64,000 bases of DNA from Epiperipatus broadwayi (taxonomy: Eukaryota; Onychophora; Udeonychophora; Euonychophora; Peripatidae), in NCBI GenBank assembly GCA_028023455.1, contig JAQFVV010000049.1, positions 4,437,649-4,501,648 of the forward strand. The letters are read 5' to 3'. Made by a program: the position numbers and the translations under genes. The first letter of the stretch is position 1. Each line of letters starts with the position of its first letter. The notes under the pieces are model-generated. The model had not been told where the DNA came from and ran no database searches. It saw only the letters and a program-made list of their open reading frames with translations. This document shows, one piece after another, positions 13,491 through 23,250 of the stretch.

Positions 13491-13903
13491 ATCTCCCACA
13501 CATATATACTATAAGTGCTCAGATATATATTAAGATAGACAATCTTCATACTTTAATGGACAGGCTCCAATCTACTACACACTCCAACTCTTCAACTGTC
13601 CATCCAATTGAAAATCTGATAATGGAATGCTCGAAGGCCATCCTGAGGTCAAGATTCTTATCACACCCAAGTTGACTTAATGTCAATCTAAATCCCACAT
13701 GTACAGGACATAATCCATTTAATACATATGCAAGGATGGGCAGATATCTCTACAATGTAATAACTGAAACACAGGCTTATTATATATCTGTGTCTATATA
13801 TGTAATATATAGGGTATATGAGCACAGACTTTCACATGACCCACTACTCTCAACTCTATTTAATAATACTGATACACTCAAGCACATATATGCTGAAAAG
13901 ATA

Positions 13904-13964
13904 AATAATCACCAATATACGTATTTCATGCTAAACCAGCAATCATCAGTTGGTCCAGATTATC
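13904..13964 (-). ncRNA. Type I hammerhead ribozyme, family A copy 2
   Basis: Same architecture as the copy 474 bases away. Here helix III is the perfect 8-base palindrome ATACGTAT (13917-13924), the best form for a dimeric double hammerhead. The core CUGAUGA and GAA are intact. Predicted cleavage falls between 13916 and 13915. Together with copy 1 it brackets one full unit. Confidence 0.77.
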
Positions 13965-14004
13965 ATCTCCCACACATATATACTGTGGAGTTACACCTGT
14001 GTTG

Positions 14005-14400
14005 ACTAAGGTCAACATGGGTGTGACAAGAATCTCGGCCTCAGGGTGACCGAGCACTCCATCATCAGATTTTCAATTGGATGGACAGTTGAAAAGTTGG
14101 AGTGTGTAGTAGATTAGAGCCTGTCCATTAAAATATGAAGATTGTCTATCTTAATATATATCTGAGCACTTATAGTATATATGTGTGGGAGATGATAATC
14201 TGGACCAACTGATGATTTCTGGTTTAGCATGAAATATGTATATTGGTGATTATTTATTTTTCAGCATATGGGTGCTTGAGTGTATCAGTATTATTAAATA
14301 GAGTGGAGAGTGGTGGATCATGTGAAAGTCTGTGCTCATATACCCTATATATTACATATATAGACACAGGTATATAATAAGGCTGTGTTTCAGTTATTAC
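14005..14400 (+). repeat. Family A, inverted sense arm
   Basis: This is the reverse complement of the antisense arm: 14010-14170 pairs with 13516-13690, and 14170-14400 pairs with both 13334-13515 and 13760-13985. It carries one ribozyme. Near 14052-14070 a CTGATGA on the opposite strand is not followed by GAAA and is not counted as a ribozyme. The arm ends where family R begins. Confidence 0.85.
14194..14254 (+). ncRNA. Type I hammerhead ribozyme, family A copy 3
   Basis: In plus orientation: GATAATC (14194-14200), ACCAA (14204-14208), CTGATGA (14209-14215), helix II region 14216-14230, GAA (14231-14233), ATATGTAT (14234-14241), A14242 and then TTGGT...GATTATT (14243-14254). Predicted cleavage is between 14242 and 14243. 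Helix II has lost one pair relative to the other copies (TTTCT in place of TTGCT), so activity may be lower. Confidence 0.7.
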
Positions 14401-14510
14401 TATCTTAAACAAAGCAAAACTCTCCATACAGTGTTGCCACCCTATGCCAACCAGAGTAATCAATGAATGCCAGAAAGCTTGTGCATAAAATCCCAATCTA
14501 ATGCCTACTC

Positions 14511-14569
14511 ATCCAATATCCCCAGACTAGTTTCTGGCTTTGGGCCATCATCAGTGAGGAGCTTTGGAT
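14511..14569 (-). ncRNA. Type I hammerhead ribozyme, family R copy 2
   Basis: Minus strand order: AUCCAA, AGC internal loop, UCCUCA (helix I 5' side), CUGAUGA, UGGC-CCAAA-GCCA (4-bp helix II with a 5-base loop), GAA, ACUAGU, C, then UGGGGA, UA internal loop, UUGGAU (helix I 3' side). Helix I is 6 bp plus 6 bp around an internal loop, with one G-U pair. Helix III, ACUAGU, is a perfect palindrome, as in dimeric hammerheads of amphibian satellites and retrozymes. Cleavage is predicted after the GUC triplet, between 14525 and 14524. Every essential core base is present. Confidence 0.87.
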
Positions 14570-14964
14570 CTGAGAGCACTGCACCTAGATCTTAGGATCT
14601 AATGCAACCCTCCAGCACCCACCTTTTATCTCTACTTAACTACAAAACTATGAGAATGAAATTGAAAACAAAAAAATATTTTCAATCTAAGCTCAATAGC
14701 TTATATAGTCATATGGGTCTGAACTCAGTTCAGCACCCATACATTTTGGTGTCTTTGGCTCTTTAACAACCATAGCCACCACTATCCTATTAGGCAGGAT
14801 TGGTGTTAAACCATTAAGCATCACATGATCACTATCTTATACTAGCACATAATTGTTTATAAACAAAGCAAAACTCTCCATACAGTACTGCCACCCTGTG
14901 CCAACCAGAGTAATCAATGAATGCCAGAAGGCTTGTGCATAAAATCCCAATCTAATGCCTACTC

Positions 14965-14994
14965 ATCCAATATCCCCAGACTAGTTTCTGGCTT
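14965..14994 (-). ncRNA. Truncated hammerhead, 3' half only (family R)
   Basis: This second tandem copy keeps the GAA, ACUAGU, cleavage site and helix I 3' strand but lacks CUGAUGA and most of helix II, because the palindrome junction at 14994/14995 cuts through helix II. It cannot cleave alone. It could still supply a substrate strand to a full copy through the palindromic helix III. Confidence 0.8.
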
Positions 14995-15560
14995 CATTGA
15001 TTACTCTGGTTGGCACAGGTTGGCAATACTGTATGGAGAGTTTTGCTTTGTTTTTAAACAATTATGTGCTAGTATAAGATAGTGATCATGTGATGCTTAA
15101 TGGTTTAACACCAATCCTACCTAATAGGATAGTGGTGGCTATGGTTGTTAAAGAGCCAAAGACACCAAAATGTATAGGTGCTGAACTGAGTTCAGACCCA
15201 TATGACTATATAAGCTATTGAGCTTAGATTGAAAATATTTTTTTGTTTTCAATTTCATTCTCATAGTTTTGTAGTTAAGTAGACAAAAAAAGTGGGTACT
15301 GGAGGGTTGCATTAGATCCTAAGATCTAGGTGCAGTGCTCTCAGATCCAAAGCTCCTCACTGACGATGGCCCAAAGCCAGAAACTAGTCTGGGGATATTG
15401 GATAAGTAGGCATTAAATTGGGATTTTATGCACAAGCCTTCTGGCATTCATTGATTACTCTGGTTGGCACAGGGTGGCAATACTGTATGGAGAGTTTTGC
15501 TTTGTTTATAAACAATTATGTGCTAGTATAAGATAGTGATCATGTGATGCTTAATGGTTT
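14995..15560 (+). repeat. Family R, inverted sense arm
   Basis: Reverse complement of 14920-14398, continuing beyond it to the family's common 3' end, ATGTGATGCTTAATGGTTTA. It contains about 1.25 units (gtatggagag at 15031 and 15485, offset 454). The same 3' end is found in the copy at 17.4 kb and, diverged, at 32.06 kb. That marks it as a real element terminus rather than a random breakpoint. Confidence 0.88.
15345..15403 (+). ncRNA. Type I hammerhead ribozyme, family R copy 3
   Basis: ATCCAA (15345-15350), TCCTCA (15354-15359), CTGACGA (15360-15366), TGGC (15367-15370), GCCA (15376-15379), GAA (15380-15382), ACTAGT (15383-15388), C15389, TGGGGA (15390-15395) and TTGGAT (15398-15403). The only core change from copy 2 is C instead of U at the variable position 7, which hammerheads tolerate. 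Predicted cleavage is between 15389 and 15390. Confidence 0.87.
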
Positions 15561-15575
15561 ATTACCATCTTCATA

Positions 15576-17417
15576 GTAAAAAAAAAAACCCTTTAAGTAG
15601 CTAATTCCTTGTTAATAATCATATTTTTCATTTCTTCTCTGTTATACAAGTTCAGTGTTTTTGTTTTGGAATACATTATAGTATGAAAAATTCTATAACT
15701 TGAAATAAATAGATTTGTCATGACTAATTCTATCTTTCTTATTTAAAAAAACCTTACTGACTTCCTTTTGAACATAATCTTAGATTTTACATTATAGTTC
15801 TGTAGTAATGTTTTCCAACATAATATTTGACTTTACTCTGTAGTTCTGTAGTAACTTTCTCCAAGTTCTACCTATTGTACTCGGTGATGTTGTGCTAATA
15901 TTGCTTTTATTTCCATCAGTGGACTGATTAAAGTGTTTTAGATTTTCTTTCAACATTTTCACATCTTACACTTGGCCTCATTTTAAGCTTAAAATCAAGT
16001 TATCTTGTTTTAATTATTAATTTTTAATGTATCCAATATTTATCATTATTAGCTTATTTAAAATGCTTCTTTATATTTAATATATCTTCTGAAATGGTGA
16101 TCCTTCCTTTTTTACTTATTTTTTAAGAAAATACTTTTTTCTTTCAATCCTTCTTTATATTATTCTGAAACTATTTAAATATTTGAGATAGTTTTTTAAT
16201 GCTATTTACATTTAACTATCATTCTTGAGCATCTATGCAATCCTTAACATTTTTTTAACTTTAAGATTATATACTATCAAAGGCTTTGCTTAAGAGACTT
16301 TTTATCTCATCAAGTTTTACATTTAGGTTACTTTGACTATGACTATAATGTGCAATACATCGAAAGCATGCTAAGCATGTATAAAGGTGTTTACATAAAA
16401 ATATTTATTTATATTTTCTGTATAAATGTCCATATATTTATTAATATCTTTTATTTTTACATTAAAAATTCATTTTATTTTGCTCGCAATTGCTCTTCTT
16501 ATTAGCAAATCGTTTCTTTTTTCTTCACTATATTTGTTCCATTTTTTTTTCCAATCTCACTTCATTTAATCTCTTAAGCAATAAACAACTGCATTTTTTT
16601 TTTTGCACAATTTATTTTTCTAAGCAACAATTAAAGTTTTCAGCCATATCATTTAATATCAAATTTATTTATGGTGAGATAATAAATGAATTCACTTTTT
16701 ATCAGTATCTAAAATCGTAATTAAATTATACATGATCATTATCAGAATCAATTTTAAATCTGGTAATTGAATCTTCATTTATTCTTGTAATTATTTCAAT
16801 TTACCACCTATATAAGGCCTTAGACATTTATGAAAAGCAAATACATTTTTTCATCTGAATGTAATTAGCCTTAGTAATCTGTGGCATGATTGGATACTTA
16901 AATGTTAGTTATGAATAAATTATTTGTATAATTGCTAATTAGTGATAGTATTTCATTTCAATGAACATTCATTATCTAATCAATGAAGTAATATTGTTTA
17001 ACAAAAAGAGCAATGTTTTCAAGTTTGTTAAAAATAACTATAAAAGGTTAGCTTGGGAAGTCATATGACTTTTTGCACATGTGAATGTAATAGCTATATA
17101 TATGTTACTATTTTCCCATGACCTGGAGATCAAATCCAATTTTAGTAAAACTTTGATTTATCATCAAGTTTAAACATCTTTAAAAAAATTTATGAAGTTA
17201 TTCCATGGTTAAACTTGTAATCAGCAATTAACTATTCTTATTTAGCTGATAAAACAAGAATGGAAAATTTTGTAAACTTTCATCAGATGACAAATTTCTT
17301 GACTAAAGTATTTTCATTTATTGCTTTCTTTTTTACTTTACCATGCAAATAGAGCTAATTCATATTAAAATATTACAAATTTCAAGCATCCAAACTATAA
17401 TTAATAAAATTTACAAC
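15576..17417. other. AT-rich non-coding stretch, nothing recognised
   Basis: No repeat match, RNA gene or domain-bearing frame. A 76-codon frame at 16490-16720 is rich in phenylalanine and leucine through T-rich composition and is not considered a gene. Confidence 0.4.
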
Positions 17418-17578
17418 AAAGTAATTTCAGAACAAAGCAAAGCAAAACTCCATATAGTAGTGCCACCTGTGCCAAACAGAGTAATCAATGGAGTTTTGCT
17501 TTGCTTTGTTTATAAACAATTATGTGCTAGTATTGGAGATGTGATCATGTGATGCTTGCTGGTTTAAAGTAATTTCAG
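17418..17578 (+). mobile_element. Short snap-back derivative of family R (R4) with 13-bp TSD
   Basis: The perfect direct repeat aaagtaatttcag at 17418-17430 and 17566-17578 encloses a 135-bp insertion. Its 5' half is an inverted fragment of the R unit (17431-17488). Its 3' half is the sense R 3' end (17489-17565) terminating in ggttta. The two halves share 22-bp inverted arms (17431-17452 with 17489-17510). The ribozyme region is absent. The structure is what a 5'-truncated reverse transcript that folded back on itself would leave. Confidence 0.85.
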
Positions 17579-18611
17579 ATTAATAATCTCATGACAAAAA
17601 TATTTTATATAGTGAAGTTATATAATTGGTAGATGTAGAAGATGTGGAATATCCATTTTTTTGTATTTATCAAACTAATATTATTGAATTTACTGTATAA
17701 ATTAAAATGTTATCACTTTGAAAACCACAAAATCATCTTGAAACAATGTTTTCACTTTGGAATAAACTAAGATTCCTAAAAATCCAATCTGCATGCATAT
17801 CTGATGCACATATATAGACTAATCATTAAATTAAAAGAATACTGTGAACAATTACTCAAAAGCAATAGTTCCAACATGTGTCCACATGTCAATAATGTAA
17901 AATTGTATTTGGTTGTGAATACCTTCATTGTAAATAGTTTTATTTATTGGAAAAGGTAGATTGGTGCCTTATTGAATCCAATCAAGCCATATTGTGCTTT
18001 GTATTGAACAATTATGGTAGTCATATAATAAAAGTTATCTGTAAATCTTTTGAAACCTTAATGTTATTGTCAATCTGATAAATTGTTTGGCAGACAGAAA
18101 ATTTTGTTTAGCTTGAACAATAGTTTGTTTTTAGTGTATATTTGCCAAAAACCTCTTATAATTAAAGTCTGTAGCTTTGACTTAATAAGCAAATATTTCA
18201 AATCTTGCAAAACAGTTTTTATTATATTCACAAGTTTTATATAACTGTGTTATATTTAGTCTTGAACTATTCTAAAAGGGGATTCTCACATTTCAGTATA
18301 TTGACCATTAATAATCTGGTAAGTTTAAAATGAATTTAAACCCGACTTATTTTTCATAAAGCATATAATACTATAACATTTTATTTATATGATATGGTTT
18401 ATCAATATTACTAATTTACATGTCATTTATTACTGAATAAAAAAATACAACTCACTGTCGAAAATAAAATATCTACTTTTATTCTTGAATTCAGAGCTAC
18501 AAGTTCATATTAAATAAAATCAAAGAAATAATATATTTTCCAATAAAAATAATTTATTTATTACAACGATATTAAATATATAACAAAAAATTTAATTATT
18601 GCAAATAAAAT

Positions 18612-18714
18612 AGAGGTCCACATTTTTTTTTCATATGTCAAATGCGTTGACCGGGAAGTGAACACAGGCCAACTGATTGGAAGCTCACCAATGCTTAACT
18701 AGATGTCCACATTT
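18612..18714 (-). mobile_element. Short tRNA-Gly-derived SINE, copy 2 (deleted)
   Basis: On the minus strand the element starts GCATTGGTGA, then jumps to the anticodon-arm segment GCTTCCAA, so about 20 bases of the D arm are deleted. It continues through a B-box region (GTGTTCACTTC) to GTCAACGC (body 18644-18694), ATTTGACATATG and an 8-base A tail. The repeats agaggtccacattt (18612-18625) and agatgtccacattt (18701-18714) match at 13 of 14 positions and are the target duplication. Confidence 0.82.
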
Positions 18715-21700
18715 ATTGTTAAATTTATAATTGCTGCATTTGTACTTAAAATTATGATTACAAAACTATGTTAAATATTTATATTTTTTTGTTTTCTTTT
18801 ATTTAATACACATTTATATTGCAAAATATATTATTTGCTTCATTTTATTTTATGAACATTTGCAACAATAGTAAAATTTAAAAAAAAACTAGACATTTTT
18901 AATGTATTTTTATTTCTGTATATATTTTATTTGTCATTAATATATTTTTGTGTTAAATAATTTATATTATTTTTATAAATTTCTTTCATTGCAAAATACA
19001 CTATTTCTTGACATTATTTGATATACTTTTGTAGCCACAAATATAATAATAAATGCAGACATTTTATTTTTTATTGATGCTTTTTAATAATAATTTTTAC
19101 TAGTGACTTAACAATTTTTCTATGTAAAAATACTTACATGTTGACATGTATTTAGTTTTTTGTGCTATATGATATCAACAGATTTTAGCACTTTGATCAT
19201 CATGTGATTTTCTAATCAACTAACCAGGTCACTAATTTACTATTCGTCAAAGACAGAATGAGAGGATTTTGGTTAAAGCTAAAGGAGGGGGGGGGGGCTT
19301 CAAATTTTTTACAAATGAAAAAAAGAATCAACCAACAATATTAGTGAAGATATTTAAAGTAATATATGCTGTCTTACATAATTCATTATTGAAGAGAGGT
19401 TCAGTGTAATGCTGATAAAAACTATTTAAATCACATATTTTATACAAGATAAAAACATTTTAATATTATTTGTACTTAATATTTGTTCTTGTTCTTTAAA
19501 TCACATTTTCTTTTCTTTATTTAAGCAGGTTCCTATAATTTTTAAAAAACATATTACTCAAGACACAATTCTACCAGTATTAAGGTTTTTACCATCTTTA
19601 TATTTATATATGTATATGCTGTGTCTAAAGAGATAATTATATGTTTTTTATTCTTATAGAGATACTATTAAATGTATATTTAAATTTGCCTTATATTAAC
19701 ACTTGCTAAAGGTTATTAGCTATATAATCATAAATTTAAAAAACAAATTAATTATTCTTTCCCGTCTAACATTTTTTATGTTAGCTGGGAAAAAATAATT
19801 ACTTAAATTTAAAATAAGATAAATGAAAAGTTTTTGCAAATCGGCTAATATAATTCTTTTGTTTTGAACAACACAGCAAGCAATTCCGGAAAGATTAACT
19901 TATTCCAGGAAAATGTAAAAATAATCTTGCCTGCCCAAATCAAATGCAGAATAGTGGATATAAAATAATAAAAGAATAAAAATACCTTAAAGCTGGTATT
20001 TGAGAGGAATATTATAGGAGTCTGTCTTGAATCATAAATTAAAGACTTAAAAAAAAAAAATAGATCATATAAATTTACTAAACTGCATAATATAATCAAT
20101 AATGTTTTCCAATAACAAATCTTTTTCCATTATAAAATTGTACATGTAGGCTAATATAAATCTGAACTAAAGGGATTTGGATCTTTAATTATTTAAGTTT
20201 GCACATAATTATATTTTTTAGAAACTGATACCATCACAAAAATGGATCTGAGAGAGAGGAATTTAAATCTTATGATGTAGAATAGATTCAAATCAATACT
20301 CACTCTTTGTGAGATTAGACATAATAAGACAAGTGACCTCTTCTGAATTCATTATAAATAATAACAGTAACTGGCCAATTTACAAAGTTCGTGTGGAAAA
20401 AGTGTTATTACTAAAAGAGATTGTTAATGGTAAACTTATAAATGAAGCCTTGTTCTACCAAATTGGAGAGGTCATTGAATTGGCAAATAAACTTTATAAT
20501 CAAAAGAACCCTGATGAAGTCACATTTGAGAAATTAATATCGAAAAGCTAGACAAATATTTTAGCCCTGTTCCATGAAAACTCAATGCAACATGGTCTTT
20601 CAGAAATGACTGTAAAACTATAGCAGAAAAATAGATTCTGATTTGGTACTCTGCAAGTTAGCTAAATCATGTACTTATGAGAGTTTTTAGGAAAACAAAA
20701 CGAAAGCAATTTCTATTGTCAATGACTGAGAGCATATTATGTCAGTAGCAACTAGCATTAGAAGATTTGATTTGCATAGAAGCAAGACGCAAGGCGTTTG
20801 CCTAAGAGATCATCATTAAACAAGCAAGAGGTGTATGGGACTAAAGAGGAAAAGAAATCCTCTGTGTGATCTAAACAATTGCAATGATTTAATGCAAAGA
20901 AATATATTTAATTATTAATAAAAATAATAAATTGAAATGTTAATATTGTGGAGAAATAAGTTATTTTGCAAATAAATTCAGATTGTGAAATAAAATTGCA
21001 TTTATTGTATATATATATATATTCAAATATATAAGTGCGTGTTTGAGTTTTATAGTAAAATGTAATCTTTTATTATTATTATAAACATATTTATTTATTT
21101 AAAAAAATATTTTAAAGATTTAAGTAAAGATTACATATATATTCAATATGTTGCAACCAGCCTTATCTGTTTATACACGTTCTTTTATTTAAAATTGTTT
21201 TTTTAATTTTTTTTTTTTTTTTAAAAAAAAGGACTGAATTATCCTTCACATGAATTTTCCCCTACTTCCCTAGTTGACACGTTAGTTGCTTATTTGTAAA
21301 AATGTCATGTTTATCAATTTCTTCAGGTAGAGTATTTTGGAATGCCCACTGAGTGTTTTAATCCTCATGTAATGAGAAAACAATGTTGGGAGTCACCAAA
21401 GTGTATTAATACGTGAATGGTGATTGAAGTTGAAAGACACTAGCTTTAACAAGGTAACTAGCAGTTACTCTAAGACACATCAAGATATTCCTCATGAATT
21501 CTAAATATTCATCAACACACTTCGCAATGTGACTATATATATATATATTTAAAAAAAATACAAAGAAACTAATCTTTCCTCATCTAAAAAAAAACCATTA
21601 AAGTGTATAGTTTGTGTTTAAAAAAAGAGATATATTTAAGTACAATTATTTTAAAAAAAATTATCATGTACATTTTGAAAGTCATCACACATAATTATTG

Positions 21701-23250
21701 TGGTGTTGCATTGTCTTGCCTTGCCAATGATCTGGAATTCGAATTCTAGTTTATAAGACTTTGATGTTTCTTCAAATTCCAAATAGTCTTAAGATATCTA
21801 ACCAAAACTGATCAGCCATTGGGCATCTAATTATTGATAGCTAGAGAATAAAATAAAGAGAAATCATTAAAAACCTTCTTTATTCAGAAATGTGCAGGAT
21901 TAGAAAAACTTTCTCCTTCACTGTTCTTTATTGGAGGATTCATGAAGAGACTTTTGCTTTGCAGAAGCCATTTAAAGGCTATTATCATTTTTATATAATA
22001 AAGAATTATTCATCTTTATTCTAAATTATACTTATTGTAGTTCAGGATGAAGATAGGGCATTCTTATCTAATCCATACAGCACTCATGCAGTTTATATTC
22101 TTTGTGTCTTGTATAATCTTTTAGAATTTAGTTTGGAAGTTCAGTTGTCCATAAATTGCATTATTTTTTTTATCAATTTGTCTAGTTTGATCAATTTAAA
22201 CCATTTTATTGTTTTTTTGCTGGCAGCTATACTGGTTGTTTATTTCAATATATTTTCATTTTCGGTTTTTTCTGGCTAATCCCAACAGAAATCTTTATTT
22301 TGATATGTAATATGCACTAGCTGTGTTGCTTTTGTATATACAATCCCTATCTTTGAATCATAAATAAGTACTGGTAAGAATACTATATATATATAATCAA
22401 ATTTATCCCAAATTCACAACTCCACCAGACTAGCCAAAAATAAACTTTAAACATTACCAATGGTTTCACCACTACAAGCAGACTTCTCAAGTAAAAAGAA
22501 TTACAAAATAACAACATATTCAAACTAAATATTACCCACAATTCCACTACCTCCTTTTCCAAATAATGTAAATTGTACAAATTAAACACACACACACACA
22601 CATATATATATATATGTGTGTGTGTGTGTTAAACAGAGAACACAATTTTATAATAATTACTCATGGACAAACACACTTTTGATACTGTGTACAACACTCA
22701 AAGCATACAAACAATTAAACCAAATGGTTAAAATTCTAGAGCATTCTCAGTGGAAATGCAGATATATCTCTGATTAATAAAGTTATCAAACTTAGCCATA
22801 AACCAAGCCTTTTTTACTTTTCTTTTTCTATCATTAGACTCACCACAAATCATATTAATTATTTTGAAAATAAAATTCATGTCTAGCACTTTTCTCATAA
22901 TTAAAAAAAAACATAATTAAATTCATTTAATTCTCAATTAAATTCTGTTTTCTTTAACCATGATAAAAATTCTAGATATAAATTTTATCTTGAAAAAATT
23001 AATGTGGTTGGGTGGTGATCCTCATAATAGAAAGAAAAAGGTAAAGAAGGCATGGTTTGTCAAATCTGACAATATTATAAATTAGATATATCAGTTTCCC
23101 ACTGAACATGCTCTGGAATATTAACCAATTGTTTTATGTTAGTTTGTATGCCATGATTATGATATATGGTACCAAAAGTGCACTCAACTATTAATAATTA
23201 TTATATGATTATTTTCTCAGTTTAATACACACACATATATATATATATAT
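18715..23250. other. AT-rich non-coding stretch, nothing recognised
   Basis: Contains an 11-base G run at 19287-19297, poly-T/poly-A stretches and the palindromic microsatellite listed separately. An 80-codon frame at 20309-20551 has a plausible protein-like composition but no recognisable family. Near 21705-21760 there is a faint tRNA-like segment with a B-box-like gaattcgaattct, too degraded to call. Confidence 0.4.
22588..22630. repeat. Palindromic microsatellite (CA)n(TA)n(TG)n
   Basis: A CA run, a TA run and a TG run are arranged as one self-complementary block, able to form a cruciform. Confidence 0.9.

Larger units (their letters stand above)
13334..14004 (-). repeat. Family A, antisense tandem arm (474-bp period)
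   Basis: The segment that starts near gagcacagactttcacatg recurs at an offset of 474 bases (for example accagc at 13461 and 13935). The orientation is called minus because the ribozymes read on that strand. Both ribozyme copies (13430-13490 and 13904-13964) are complete, so a minus-strand transcript could release one exact 474-nt monomer, from 13915 down to 13442. The short translated frames seen here repeat with the unit and are not genes. Confidence 0.85.
14398..14994 (-). repeat. Family R, antisense tandem arm (454-bp period)
   Basis: A full unit is followed by the beginning of a second one: ctag of the ribozyme region lies at 14527 and again at 14981, an offset of 454. The unit starts inside a segment that is truncated at the junction with family A (tactagcacataattgtttat is missing). 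The second unit breaks off at 14994, in the middle of ribozyme helix II, where the inverted arm starts. The two arms differ at few positions, so the array is young. Confidence 0.88.
13324..15575. mobile_element. Composite insertion of retrozyme-like families A and R
   Basis: The direct repeat catcttcata lies at 13324-13333 and 15566-15575 and encloses the entire array, suggesting a 10-bp target-site duplication and a single insertion event. Inside, in order: family A in antisense as about 1.4 tandem units (period 474 bp), family A in sense (14005-14400), family R in antisense as about 1.3 tandem units (period 454 bp, 14398-14994), and family R in sense as about 1.25 units (14995-15560). Each family therefore forms its own large palindrome. 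The two units are unrelated in sequence, but both contain a type I hammerhead ribozyme. No protein is encoded. The whole could alternatively be two successive insertions; the single flanking repeat argues for one. Confidence 0.75.

Noticed and set aside
14050-14075. Second CTGATGA on the minus strand in family A as another hammerhead
   Set aside because: No GAAA follows a plausible helix II; only a simple hairpin (CTCGG with CCGAG) is present.
13454-14496. Frames of 73-89 codons sharing MLNQQSSVGPDYHLPHIYT-type sequence
   Set aside because: They recur because the DNA unit of family A is duplicated; they run through ribozyme sequence and stop randomly.
20309-20551. 80-codon frame with normal-looking composition
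   Set aside because: No recognisable family, no neighbouring exon signals that I can defend, and stops follow immediately.
21700-21760. Fourth tRNA-Gly SINE copy
   Set aside because: Only a B-box-like segment and weak similarity remain; no target duplication found.
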